Positions 30,601 through 40,561 of a DNA stretch of 64,000 bases are shown here, in pieces. A program made the position numbers and the translations under genes. The notes under the pieces were generated by a model that did no database searches, was not told the DNA's origin, and was given only the letters and a program-made list of their open reading frames with translations. Positions within the stretch are counted from its first letter, which is position 1, and every line of letters begins with the position of its first letter. The stretch comes from Pseudolabrys sp. Lineage in GTDB: Bacteria; Pseudomonadota; Alphaproteobacteria; Rhizobiales; Xanthobacteraceae. The DNA lies in NCBI GenBank assembly GCA_019689975.1, contig JADGGK010000004.1, forward strand, positions 1-64,000. The letters run 5' to 3'.

Positions 30601-32497
30601 GACGCCGTTCACGGTGGTCGGCGTCGGAGATATGTCGGGCGACGTGTTCGGCAACGGCATGCTGCGCGAGGAGACCATCAAGCTGGTGGCGGCCTTCGAT
30701 CATCGTGACATATTCATCGATCCCGATCCGGATCCGAAGTTGAGTTTTGCCGAACGCAAACGGCTCTTCTCGCTGCCGCGATCGAGCTGGCAGGACTACG
30801 ACAAGACGCTGATCTCAAGCGGCGGCGGCGTCTATTCGCGCACCTCGAAGGAAATCCGGCTAAGTGCAGAGGCGCAACGGCTGCTCGGCGTGGGCGAGCG
30901 GGTGACGCCCCCGGAGCTGATCAGAGCGATCCTGAAGGCTCCCGTCGATCTGCTTTTTTTCGGCGGCATCGGCACCTATGTCCGGGCGTCGTCGGAATCG
31001 GATGAGGCGGTCGGCGATCGCGCCAATGACGCCGTTCGCGTCACCGGCGCCGAGCTGCGCTGCAAGGTCGTCGGCGAGGGCGCCAATCTTGGGATGACCC
31101 AGCTTGGGCGCATCGAGGCCGCGATGCGAGGCATCCGTCTCAATACCGACGCAATCGACAATTCGGCCGGGGTGAACACCTCGGACATCGAGGTCAATAT
31201 CAAGATAGCGCTGAGCGGTCCGCTGCGGGCCGGCACAATCAGCTTAGAGGCGCGCAATGCGCTGCTTGCGTCGATGCGTGACGAAGTCGCGCGCCTGGTG
31301 CTGCGTAACAACTATCAACAGACGCTAGCGCTTTCGCTCGCGGAGCGGCGCGGCCTCGAGGATTTCGGCTTTCAGCAGCGCTTGATGCAGCTCCTCGAGC
31401 GGCGCGGGGAGCTTGATCGTGCGGTCGAGTTTCTGCCCGATGACATGACGCTCGGTGAACGACGCAAGCGCAACGCGGCGCTGACGCGACCGGAACTCGC
31501 GCTGCTCCTCGCCTACGCCAAGCTGTCGTTATACAACGAACTGCTCGAGTCGCGCGTGCCGGATGATCCCTATCTCGGGCGCGAGCTGGATCGGTATTTT
31601 CCGCGCGAGCTGGTCGAGCGCTTCTCCGCGTCACTGCATGGGCACCGCCTGAGAAGAGAGATCATTGCCACGCAGTTGACCAATTCGATGATCAACCGCG
31701 GCGGTGCCACGCTCATCGTGCGCATGGCGGATCAAACCGGTGCGGAACCCGCGGCCATCGCCGGCGCATTTGCCGCGGTACGTAACAGCTATGATCTGGT
31801 CGAACTCAACAGCGAAATCGACACGCTCGACAACAAGATCTCGGCGAAGACGCAGATCGATCTCTATGCCGCGGTGCAGGATTTGCTACTGGACCGCCTC
31901 GTATGGTTCCTGCGCCACGTCGACCTCCGCCGCGGCTTGGAAAGCATCGTGACCCACTATCGCGACGGGATCGCCGCGGTCGGCGCGAACCTTGATACCG
32001 TGTTGTCGCCGCAGGCGGTCGCGGCGCGCGCCGCACGCGTGGCCGAACTCGCCGGTGCCGGCGTACCCGAGCCATTGGCGAAACGTATCGCCGGGCTACC
32101 GGCCCTGAAAGCCGCATCCGACATCGTGTTGATCGCTGATCGCACCGGCAAGCGGGTGGTCGAGGTCGCCGCGACTTATTTCGCCGCGGACGCCTTCTTC
32201 CAGTTCGAGCGGCTGGCCGGATCCGCTTCGGGCATCGTGGTGTCCGACTATTTCGATCGCCTCGCACTCGACCGGGCGCTCGATTCGATCGGCGATGCGG
32301 CGCGAAGGATAACCGCGGCGATGGTCGGCGACGGCGCGGTCGGTGGCGCGGCGGTCGCGGAATGGGTCAGGCTTCGGCAGGCGGAGGTCGAACGCATCCG
32401 CGCCGCGATCCATGAGATCGTCGCATCGGGGCTTACGCTGTCGAAGCTTTCGGTAGCGGCAAGCCTGCTCGGCGATCTCGCGCGAGAATCGGCCTGA
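27698..32497 (+). CDS. gdh: NAD-specific glutamate dehydrogenase, large (180-kDa) type
   Basis: A 1599-residue GDH of the L_180 family (Bact_GDH) that deaminates glutamate to 2-oxoglutarate and ammonium with NAD. The N-terminal half holds ACT-like regulatory regions ([19 protein letters not shown]). The catalytic core in the middle includes the glycine-rich lysine motif [17 protein letters not shown] near residue 836. [27 protein letters not shown] and the nucleotide-binding [17 protein letters not shown] are present. It is full length with no frameshift. ATG 27698 has GAGGTGTC upstream. Its role is catabolic, complementing the nearby glnK-amtB and ggt genes. Confidence 0.97.
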   Translation: [1599 protein letters not shown]

Positions 32498-32610
32498 GCG
32501 CCACCCGTCCGCGCCGCGGCCGGTGCGGGGAATCGGCAGCGCACCGCGCGTCGGATCTGCCCCGCCCAGGTTCATTCGCGCCGGCCGGCGAGCATATCCC
32601 GCATCATGCG

Positions 32611-34200
32611 CTAATGGCGGAAATGCCTGACGCTGGTGAACACCATGGCGACGTCATGCGCGTCGGCCACCCGGATGACCTCCTCGTCGCGCATCGAGCC
32701 GCCCGGCTGGACGACCGCCGTGGCGCCGGCTTCGATCGCCGCCAGCAAACCGTCGGGGAAGGGGAAAAAGGCGTCGGAAGCGACGACGGCACCCTTGGTC
32801 GGGGACGCCCGCAGCGCCAGCGCTTTCGCCGCATCTTCCGCCTTGCGCGCGGCGATGCGCGCGGCGTCGACACGGCTCATCTGGCCTGCGCCGATGCCCA
32901 CGGTGGCGCCGTTCTTCGCGAACACGATCGCGTTCGACTTCACGTGTTTGGCAATACGGAATGCAAAGCGCAGATCGTCGAGCTCGGTTTCGCTCGGTGC
33001 GCGCCTGGTGACGGTTTTAAATTCCATCTCATCGACGGTGGCATTGTCGCGTGTCTGTACCAGCAGGCCACCGGCGACCGATTTTACCGTTAGCCCGCCT
33101 GCCCGTGGATCGGGCAATCCGCCGGCCAGCAGCAGCCGCAGGTTCTTTTTCGCGCCGACGATCCTGATCGCTTCCTCGCTGGCATCCGGCGCGATGATGA
33201 CCTCCGTGAAGATTTCGGTGATCGCCTTCGCGGCCTCGGCGTCAAGCGTGCGGTTGAGCGCGACGATGCCGCCGAAAGCGGAGGTCGCATCACAGGCGAG
33301 CGCCTTGCGGTAGGCTTCGAGCAGGCTTGCGCCTTCGGCGGCGCCGCACGGATTGGCGTGCTTGACGATGACGCAAGCCGCGGTGCGTTGCGGATCGAAC
33401 TCGGCAACGCACTCGTAGGCCGCGTCGGTATCGTTGATATTGTTGTAGGACAGTTCCTTGCCCTGGACCTGCCGGGCGGTTGCGACGCCGAAGCGCCTTC
33501 GCGCCGTGCGGTAGAAGGCCGCGCGCTGATGCGGGTTCTCGCCGTAGCGCAAAGGCTGGATGAGCCGCCCTCCGAACGCCTGGTAATCCGGCGGCTGTTC
33601 GCGGCAAGTCGCGGCGAGCCAGTCGGCGATCGCGGCGTCATAGACCGCCGTCCGCGCGAAGGCCTTGGCCGCCAACATCCGGCGTAGTTCGAGCGAGACC
33701 ATGCCGCCGTTCTGCGCCATTTCACCGATAACCTTGTCGTAATCGGAGGGTTCGACCAACACGGTCACATCGGCATGATTCTTCGCCGCCGCGCGGATCA
33801 TGGCCGGGCCGCCGATGTCGATGTTCTCGATGCATTCGGCAAAGGCGGCGCCACTGTCGAGCGTCGCCTCGAAAGGGTAGAGACTGACCACCAGGAGATC
33901 GATCGGCTTGATCTCGTGTCGCTGCAGCGTCGCCGCGTGTTCCGGGTTACCGCGCACGGCGAGCAGGCCGCCGTGCACCTTCGGATGCAAAGTCTTGACG
34001 CGGCCGTCCAGGATCTCGGGAAATCCGGTCAGGTCCGACACATCCACCACCGGAAGTCCCGAATCCTTGAGTGTCCGGGCGGTGCCGCCGGTCGAGATCA
34101 GTTCGACGCCGTAGGTTGCCAGTGTCCGCGCGAGATCGACGAGACCGCTCTTGTCGGACACCGACAGCAGCGCTCGGGTGATGCGACGCGGCTCGCTCAT
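32611..34200 (-). CDS. purH: Bifunctional AICAR formyltransferase / IMP cyclohydrolase
   Basis: Catalyses the last two steps of IMP synthesis in the cytoplasm. The 529-residue protein has the N-terminal cyclohydrolase/MGS-like domain ([48 protein letters not shown]). The formyltransferase domain follows, with [15 protein letters not shown] and [35 protein letters not shown]. It is convergent with gdh and downstream of the heparinase-like gene. Confidence 0.98.
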   Translation of the reverse strand: MSEPRRITRALLSVSDKSGLVDLARTLATYGVELISTGGTARTLKDSGLPVVDVSDLTGFPEILDGRVKTLHPKVHGGLLAVRGNPEHAATLQRHEIKPIDLLVVSLYPFEATLDSGAAFAECIENIDIGGPAMIRAAAKNHADVTVLVEPSDYDKVIGEMAQNGGMVSLELRRMLAAKAFARTAVYDAAIADWLAATCREQPPDYQAFGGRLIQPLRYGENPHQRAAFYRTARRRFGVATARQVQGKELSYNNINDTDAAYECVAEFDPQRTAACVIVKHANPCGAAEGASLLEAYRKALACDATSAFGGIVALNRTLDAEAAKAITEIFTEVIIAPDASEEAIRIVGAKKNLRLLLAGGLPDPRAGGLTVKSVAGGLLVQTRDNATVDEMEFKTVTRRAPSETELDDLRFAFRIAKHVKSNAIVFAKNGATVGIGAGQMSRVDAARIAARKAEDAAKALALRASPTKGAVVASDAFFPFPDGLLAAIEAGATAVVQPGGSMRDEEVIRVADAHDVAMVFTSVRHFRH

Positions 34201-34535
34201 GATGAGACAAGGGTTAGGGCGGATTTCGGCGATATTGACCCGTCATTGCGACCGCAGCGAAGCAATCCGGAATTGAACGTGCCGACGTCCCGATTGCTGC
34301 GTCGCTCCCCGCGGAGCTCCTCGCAATGACGGAGCCGATCCAATCCGATCGCAACCTGCTCTAGCACATGCGACGGGGGCAAGTGTACCGGGCGCGGCGC
34401 CGGCGCTTACGGCATCCACAAGCCGCACCATGACCGCCCGCTCCGACCGCAGCGGCGTGGGATGTCCGGGGTCTTCGTGCCGCATGCACGGCGCCTGAGG
34501 CCGGCGCCCGGAATCCAGGGTTCATGTTCTTGCTT
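34201..34535. other. 335-nt spacer with dispersed repeat, upstream of purH
   Basis: No gene. Most of it is the palindromic repeat at 34241-34362. The rest lies between the heparinase stop and purH start and must hold any separate purH promoter. No convincing core promoter is seen. Confidence 0.6.
34241..34362. repeat. Dispersed palindromic repeat, copy B (most intact)
   Basis: The core is 91 bp with 11-bp perfect terminal inverted repeats, CGTCATTGCGA at 34241 and TCGCAATGACG ending at 34331. Internal partly symmetric arms are GCGAAGCAATCC and CGATTGCTGCGTCGC. A conserved tail, GATCCAATCCGATCGCAACC, follows to 34362. It matches copies A1 and A2 near 8.4-8.6 kb and a fragment at 48.7 kb. Confidence 0.75.
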
Positions 34536-36305
34536 CTATAGCGGCAGCTCCGGTTCCTCCGCACGGCCCCCGCGCGGAGCGGAGGGGACCGGCGGGGAAT
34601 GGCGGAAGCACCACTGCACCCGCGATCGGGCCCGGGCGCGGTCGTAGATGACGATCTGCACCGCGCGGCGCGGCCCCTCCGCGCTTGCCAGGAACACGCT
34701 TTCCTCGATCTCCACCGCTTGCGCCGTCGTGTCGAATGTCCACAGTTCCTTGTCCGGCAGCAGCAACAGCGCGCCATGGCCGTCCGACAGGCGATTGGCC
34801 TTTACCGCCGGGTGCAGATGAAAACGGATGGCATATTCGTCCGGCGCCCAAGCCGGCAGCCTGTCGCCCGTCGCCGGGCGGAAACTGTCTTCCCCGTCGA
34901 GCCGAGAACCGTCCGGCGAGAGCCTTACGGCGCGGCTGTGAACGATTCCGAATTCGCGTGCGTAACCGTCCTGGGAGGCGCGCAGCCACTCGCCGTCTTG
35001 CGTGCCGCGCTCGACCGTCACTCGACGTGGACCAGAAATGATCGGCACGCCGAACAACAACCTGCGCAGCGCGGGTGCCTCGAAAAAACGGCACGAGGAC
35101 CTGTCATTGAAGACGACGGTCGAATGCGCCGTGGTTGCTCGCGCGACCTGTCGCCAATTTTCCTTGTTGACCGCGGGCACGCCGCAATTGACCACGATTC
35201 GGTTCTGCCGCCACGACAGTTCGAACGACAGACATCCGGCATGCGCTTCCTGACTCAGCGCCATTGGCGGCGGGCGACCGGTGTCCATGATGAGCGTGCC
35301 TTCGCCCGCATCGATGCGCTGGTAGCCGACATGCGGCGCATTGGCCACCGGGCTGCCGCGCGCGTCGTCATAGGCAAGAACGGTCGCCAGCAGGTCGACC
35401 GGCGTCGGGCCCATGCCGTTGAATGCGGCGAAATTGCCGTCGCCGTGCCGGAAGAAACGCAGCATCGGCATGATGCGATCGATCGCGTTGTTGACGGCCG
35501 GCGGGGGTTGCAGATGGCGGGCGGCGAAAAGTTGTCGCAGCGGCAATAGATCCGCGAGCACTTCGATCAGCGTCCCGGGATTACGGCTGACATGTCCGCC
35601 GTCCGGCAGAATCTGGCGACGCAGTTCTTCGACGAGCAGGCGGACGCTGCCGCGCAGCTGGCTCGATTGGCCCTCGAGACAGAGCGACGCGCAGGTCAGC
35701 GCCATGACCGCCTGCAAACGCGGCAGGCCGTCGCGCGTGTCTTTCACGCCGTGTCGCAGGTAGCGTATCTGTCGCGACAAGCTGCGTATGAAACGGCGAT
35801 AGAAGCGCGTGTCGGCGTCCTGCAGCACGAACGGCGCTTGATTGAGCCAACACAGAATGCGGCGCGACAGGATATCATTGCGCCAGCCCAAGGGATGCCA
35901 ACGACCTTGAAGGCTGATCCATTCGTCGATCAGGGAACGCGCATTGGCGCGCGTGATGGCCGAGTCGGCCGCGCGCAGATGACGCAACCATGTAAAAGAC
36001 AGCAGCGTCTCCGCCCACTCGTCCGAGGGAGGCGTCACCTCGAACGGCGAACGGCGGTCGCAGACGACAACCTTGCCGGCAAAGGCAAAACGACCTGAAT
36101 AGATCTCGCTTGCCCGGGTCGCGTCGGCGGTGCGCAGGTCCTGCGGCGCAATGACGAGACGGTCGGTCTTTGCCGCGACGAAGCGCCAACGGATCAACGG
36201 ATGAGCATTGATGCGGCCGAACAGGCTCCGGAACATGCGGCGCCCGATAAGCACGGAGAGGCTCAATCGCTCCGCGAGCGAAACCCGCATCATGGACGAG
36301 GTCAT
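34536..36305 (-). CDS. Heparinase II/III family protein
   Basis: A 589-residue protein with the polysaccharide-lyase architecture. The N-terminal alpha/alpha toroid (helical stretches such as WLRHLRAADSAITRANARSLIDEWISLQG) is followed by a C-terminal beta-sandwich. The latter has YQRIDAGEGTLIMDTG, AGCLSFELSWRQNRIVVNCG and TTAHSTVVFNDRSSCRFF. The substrate is unknown, most plausibly a uronate- or hexosamine-containing surface polysaccharide. There is no clear signal peptide in the version starting at 36305. The rsmB-heparinase-purH order is familiar in Rhizobiales, which suggests a conserved housekeeping role. Confidence 0.85.
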   Translation of the reverse strand: MTSSMMRVSLAERLSLSVLIGRRMFRSLFGRINAHPLIRWRFVAAKTDRLVIAPQDLRTADATRASEIYSGRFAFAGKVVVCDRRSPFEVTPPSDEWAETLLSFTWLRHLRAADSAITRANARSLIDEWISLQGRWHPLGWRNDILSRRILCWLNQAPFVLQDADTRFYRRFIRSLSRQIRYLRHGVKDTRDGLPRLQAVMALTCASLCLEGQSSQLRGSVRLLVEELRRQILPDGGHVSRNPGTLIEVLADLLPLRQLFAARHLQPPPAVNNAIDRIMPMLRFFRHGDGNFAAFNGMGPTPVDLLATVLAYDDARGSPVANAPHVGYQRIDAGEGTLIMDTGRPPPMALSQEAHAGCLSFELSWRQNRIVVNCGVPAVNKENWRQVARATTAHSTVVFNDRSSCRFFEAPALRRLLFGVPIISGPRRVTVERGTQDGEWLRASQDGYAREFGIVHSRAVRLSPDGSRLDGEDSFRPATGDRLPAWAPDEYAIRFHLHPAVKANRLSDGHGALLLLPDKELWTFDTTAQAVEIEESVFLASAEGPRRAVQIVIYDRARARSRVQWCFRHSPPVPSAPRGGRAEEPELPL

Positions 36306-36385
36306 CCCCTGGGCCGCGATCGTCGCACGAATCGCACGATAGCGAAGGGGTGCCGCGCGGCCAATACGCGATTTCCTTTTGTCGA

Positions 36386-37726
36386 TTAGGCCGATTTCCG
36401 CGCGAGTCGGGCGGCGTAGAACCCGTCGAGCCCAGACCACTGCGGCTCCGGATCGGGAAAGTGAAACGGCAGGGTACGCAGATCGCCTGCGGCAGTCACA
36501 AATTCGCTGCAACCGCACACATCCGCCGCCGTGACGGGGATTCGCTCGAAGCGGTCGTCGCGCGACAGCAGCGCGTCGATCTGCCGCTCGCCTTCTTCCG
36601 GCTCGAGCGAGCAGACACAATAGACGATGCGGCCGCCGGGTTTGATCAGACCCGCTGCCCGCGCGAGCAGTCGTTGCTGCAGCGCGGTCAATGCCTCGAG
36701 GTCGACCTCCGACTTGAGCCACGGCACGTCGGGATGGCGGCGGATGGTGCCGGTCGCGGAACACGGCGCATCGAGCAGCACCGCGTCGAACGGACCTCCC
36801 TGCCATTCGGTGACGTCGGCAACGGCGATCTCGGCGGCGAGATTGAGTCGTGCCAGGTTTTCACGCAGTCTTGCCACGCGTGCCGGCGCGCGATCGACCG
36901 CCGTCACATGCGCCCCGGCGAGCGCAAGTTGCGCCGTCTTGCCGCCGGGGGCGGCACAAAGATCCGCCACCATGAGCCCGCGGACGTCGCCCAAAAGGCG
37001 CGCGGGGAGCGCGGCGGCGGCATCCTGCACCCACCAAGCGCCCTCGGCGAAGCCCGGCATCAGCGTGATCGCGCCATGCGCCAGCATGCGCACGCTGCCG
37101 GTGGGTAACACGCGGCCGCGCAGGCGCTCGGCCCATCCCGGGGCATCGCGTTTGACGGTAAGATCGAGCGCCGGCTCGTGCCCGTTGGCGGCGGCGATCA
37201 GCCGCGCGGTTTCCTCGCCGTAAAAGGCCGTCCAGCGTCGGCGCAACCAATCGGGAATGTCGCGGTCGGGTTCGGTGGCGGCGAGCGACTCGCGGTTCCG
37301 TGCCACCCGCCGCAGGACGGCATTGACGAGCCCCGCGTAGCGGGCCGCACGCTTGTCGCCCTGCGCCAGGCGCACCGCCAGGTCGACCGCCGCGTGATCG
37401 GGTACGTCGAGCCAAAGGATCTGCGCCGCGCCGACCAGCAGCACGGTCTCGACGCGCGGGGCGTCGGCAGGAAAGCCGTGGTCCAGGAAAGCACCCAGTC
37501 GGTGGCGCAGCGTGCCGAGCCGGCGCAGCACCGTCGCAACCAACCTGCGCGTCAAGGCACGGTCGCGCTCGGTGAGCGCGGCGAGACCCGGATGTGCGGC
37601 CCTGCCGGAGAGTTGCTCGTCGAGCGGAACGCGCCGACGCAGCACGCCGTCGAGAATGTCGACGGCGATTCGACGGGCCGCGAGGCCCGGGGTGTCGTTC
37701 TGAGTGAAGCTGTGCGTGCGCGCCAT
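36386..37726 (-). CDS. rsmB: 16S rRNA m5C methyltransferase RsmB
   Basis: A 446-residue enzyme that methylates C967 (E. coli numbering) of 16S rRNA. The N-terminal NusB-like RNA-binding domain is about residues 10-140. The Rossmann methyltransferase has the SAM loop CAAPGGKTAQLA, the motif IV Cys in DAPCSATGTIRRHPD (about residue 322), and the catalytic motif VI Cys in VYCVCSLEPEEGE (about residue 372). Starts at 37792 and 37726 are possible; 37726 (MARTHSF) gives the usual length. Confidence 0.95.
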   Translation of the reverse strand: MARTHSFTQNDTPGLAARRIAVDILDGVLRRRVPLDEQLSGRAAHPGLAALTERDRALTRRLVATVLRRLGTLRHRLGAFLDHGFPADAPRVETVLLVGAAQILWLDVPDHAAVDLAVRLAQGDKRAARYAGLVNAVLRRVARNRESLAATEPDRDIPDWLRRRWTAFYGEETARLIAAANGHEPALDLTVKRDAPGWAERLRGRVLPTGSVRMLAHGAITLMPGFAEGAWWVQDAAAALPARLLGDVRGLMVADLCAAPGGKTAQLALAGAHVTAVDRAPARVARLRENLARLNLAAEIAVADVTEWQGGPFDAVLLDAPCSATGTIRRHPDVPWLKSEVDLEALTALQQRLLARAAGLIKPGGRIVYCVCSLEPEEGERQIDALLSRDDRFERIPVTAADVCGCSEFVTAAGDLRTLPFHFPDPEPQWSGLDGFYAARLARKSA

Positions 37727-37825
37727 CAGCGCATCTTGGCCGGCGATTGTGTCACGACGGCCAGAATCACGCAAAGAGCGGCAGGACTTCAACAGCTTTG
37801 ATGCGAGGCATGCCCAACCGCCTCG

Positions 37826-38341
37826 CTATTCGACGCTCACCGGCGTACCGACCGAGACCAGCGAATAGAGCGTCAGGATGTCGCGGTTCAGCATGCGAAT
37901 GCAGCCGTGTGAGACGAAACGTCCGACGGACGAGGGTTGATTCGTCCCATGGATGGCGTACTCGCCGCCGCGCAGCGTGAGGGCGGCGGCGCCCATCGGA
38001 TTGTTCGGCGCGCCGCCCGGAATGAGGTCCGGGAGCCGCGGCGATTCGGCTCGGATCATCGGCGGCGGGCTCCACGCCGGTTTGATGTATTTGCCTTCGA
38101 TTTTTGCACGCCCGTGCCATTGCATGCCGACGCGGCCGACCCCGACGGGAAATTGCAGCGCATGTTTTTCGTCGACCACATAATAGAGGCGACGCTCCTG
38201 CGTCCTCACCACGATGGTGCCGGCCGGATAACCGGAAAAGGACACGATCTCGCGCCCGATCGCCTGCGCCGCGGCCGCCAGAAATGCAAAGCCGAGCACG
38301 ATCGCGACGAACAGCGCCGTGCGCTTGAGCACCATTGTCAT
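37826..38341 (-). CDS. Exported L,D-transpeptidase (YkuD)
   Basis: A 171-residue periplasmic L,D-transpeptidase with a cleavable signal (residues 1-27, ending AAAAQA). The catalytic set is intact: His131 in YAIHGTN, and His145/Cys147 in RFVSHGCIRM. IPGGAPNNPMGAAALTL is the family's second signature. It forms 3-3 peptidoglycan cross-links, which are prevalent in Rhizobiales. ATG 38341 is preferred; 38335 and 38368 are alternatives. It is upstream of rsmB on the same strand. Confidence 0.92.
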   Translation of the reverse strand: MTMVLKRTALFVAIVLGFAFLAAAAQAIGREIVSFSGYPAGTIVVRTQERRLYYVVDEKHALQFPVGVGRVGMQWHGRAKIEGKYIKPAWSPPPMIRAESPRLPDLIPGGAPNNPMGAAALTLRGGEYAIHGTNQPSSVGRFVSHGCIRMLNRDILTLYSLVSVGTPVSVE

Positions 38342-38486
38342 TGCAGGCAATCCCGTCCTCGCGCGCATGTATAATGCGCGTGTCGGTAGGTGCTCGCGAA
38401 ACCTGAGATTTTCGTAAACAATGAATTAAGTCGTCGCGGCCGGCCGCCAGGTCGGCCGCGCGCGGATCTCGCGCCGTTGCGGGAGC

Positions 38487-40442
38487 TTACGCTCCAGCCT
38501 TGACGGCTTTCTTGTTCTGTCGGTTCTTCACCAGATCGTCCACCACCGCCGGATCGGCGAGCGTCGACGTGTCGCCGAGATTGCCGAAATCGTCCTCGGC
38601 GATCTTGCGCAGGATTCTCCGCATGATCTTGCCCGAACGCGTTTTCGGCAGACCGGGCGCGAATTGGATCAGGTCGGGCGTAGCGATGGGCCCGATTTCC
38701 TTGCGCACCCAATCCACGAGTTCCTTGCGCAGGTCTTCGCTCGGCCGCTCGCCCGCCATCAGCGTGACGTAGGCATAGATGCCCTGGCCTTTGATGTCGT
38801 GCGGATAGCCGACGACGGCCGCCTCGGACACCTTGGGGTGCGCCACCAGGGCGCTCTCGATCTCGGCCGTGCCGAGCCGATGCCCGGCGACATTGATGAC
38901 GTCGTCGACCCGGCCGGTGATCCAGTAATAGCCGTCGCCGTCACGACGGCAGCCGTCGGCGGTGAAATATTTCCCCGGATAAGTCTTGAAATAGGTGTCG
39001 ACGAACCGCTGGTGGTCGCCGTAGACCGTGCGCATCATTCCCGGCCACGGCTCGGCCATGACGAGGTTGCCCTGCGCCGGACCCTCCATCACCTTGCCGT
39101 CGGCGTCGACGATCTGCGGCACGATGCCGAAGAACGGCCGCGTTGCCGAGCCGGGTTTGAGCCGGGTTGCGCCCGGCAGCGGCGTAATCATGATGCCGCC
39201 AGTCTCGGTTTGCCACCACGTGTCGACGATCGGACAACGGCCGTCGCCGACGACGTGGTAGTACCATTCCCATGCTTCGGGGTTGATCGGCTCGCCCACG
39301 GTTCCGAGCAGGCGCAGCGACGCGCGCGACGTCTTCTTGACCGGCGCGTCGCCCGCCTGCATCAGCGCGCGGATCGCGGTGGGCGCGGTATAGACGATAT
39401 TGATCTTGTGCTTGTCGACGATTTCCCAGAAACGCGACACCGACGGATAATTGGGAACGCCCTCGAACATCGTGGTGATCGCGCCGTTGCACAGCGGGCC
39501 GTAGACGATATAGCTGTGTCCCGTGACCCAGCCGACGTCGGCCGTGCACCAGTAGATGTCGCCGTCGTGGTAGTCGAAGACATATTGGTGCGTCATCGAC
39601 ACGTAAACGAGATAGCCGGCCGTGGTATGCAGACAGCCCTTGGGTTTGCCGGTCGATCCTGACGTATAGAGGATGAAAAGCGGATCCTCAGCGCCCATTT
39701 CCTCGCATGGACAATCGGCGGACACGGTCTTGGCGACTGCGTCGTAATAGACGTCGCGCCCTGCCTTCATGTTCACCGGCGCGCCGGTACGGCGTACGAC
39801 GATTATGGTGCGCACGCCGCCCGCCTTGTCACAGGCCGCGTCGGCATTCTCCTTGAGCGGCACCTTGCGGCCGCCGCGGATTCCCTCGTCGGCGGTGACG
39901 ACGATGTCCGATTTGCAGTCCTGAATGCGTCCGGCAAGCGATTCGGGCGAAAAGCCGCCGAACACGACCGAATGGATGGCGCCGATGCGGGAACAGGCGA
40001 GCATGGCGATCGCCGCTTCCGGAATCATCGGCATGTAGATCGTGACGCGGTCGCCTTTCTTGACGCCGCACGCCTTGAGCACGTTGGCGAAACGACAGAC
40101 CTCGGCGTGTAGCTGCCTGAAGGTGAGCTTCCTGTCTTCCTTCGGATCGTCGCCTTCCCACAGGATGGCGGTCTGGTCGCCGCGTTGGGCAAGATGGCGA
40201 TCAACGCAGTTGTAGCATGCGTTCAAAGTGCCGTCTTCAAACCATTTGATCGAAACGTTGCCGGCAAAGGAGGCATTCTTCACCTTGGTGAACGGCTTGA
40301 TCCAGTCGATGCGCTTGGCATGCTCGGCCCAGAATCCTTCCGGATCCTTGATCGAGCGCGCATACATATCCTCGTACTTGGCGTTGTCGACAAACGCGCG
40401 TCGTCGCCATTCGGCCGGGACATCGTAGATTTTCTCGGGCAT
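38487..40442 (-). CDS. acs: Acetyl-CoA synthetase
   Basis: AMP-forming acetate:CoA ligase of 651 residues. The P-loop-like motif is [23 protein letters not shown], and [18 protein letters not shown] is the A5 adenylation signature. The C-terminal regulatory/catalytic lysine lies in [18 protein letters not shown], the target of reversible acetylation in this family. The ORF track begins one codon earlier at a TTG; GGAGG lies eight bases before ATG 40442, so that is the start. Confidence 0.98.
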   Translation of the reverse strand: MPEKIYDVPAEWRRRAFVDNAKYEDMYARSIKDPEGFWAEHAKRIDWIKPFTKVKNASFAGNVSIKWFEDGTLNACYNCVDRHLAQRGDQTAILWEGDDPKEDRKLTFRQLHAEVCRFANVLKACGVKKGDRVTIYMPMIPEAAIAMLACSRIGAIHSVVFGGFSPESLAGRIQDCKSDIVVTADEGIRGGRKVPLKENADAACDKAGGVRTIIVVRRTGAPVNMKAGRDVYYDAVAKTVSADCPCEEMGAEDPLFILYTSGSTGKPKGCLHTTAGYLVYVSMTHQYVFDYHDGDIYWCTADVGWVTGHSYIVYGPLCNGAITTMFEGVPNYPSVSRFWEIVDKHKINIVYTAPTAIRALMQAGDAPVKKTSRASLRLLGTVGEPINPEAWEWYYHVVGDGRCPIVDTWWQTETGGIMITPLPGATRLKPGSATRPFFGIVPQIVDADGKVMEGPAQGNLVMAEPWPGMMRTVYGDHQRFVDTYFKTYPGKYFTADGCRRDGDGYYWITGRVDDVINVAGHRLGTAEIESALVAHPKVSEAAVVGYPHDIKGQGIYAYVTLMAGERPSEDLRKELVDWVRKEIGPIATPDLIQFAPGLPKTRSGKIMRRILRKIAEDDFGNLGDTSTLADPAVVDDLVKNRQNKKAVKAGA

Positions 40443-40561
40443 CAATTTTTCCTCCCCGCCCTGCCGGCGTCGCCGGGGGCGATCAGCAATAATCTCAGCC
40501 TATTATGCGATGACGCTTGCGCCGCCCACAAGGCACGGAATGTCCCACTTTTGTCGGGGAT

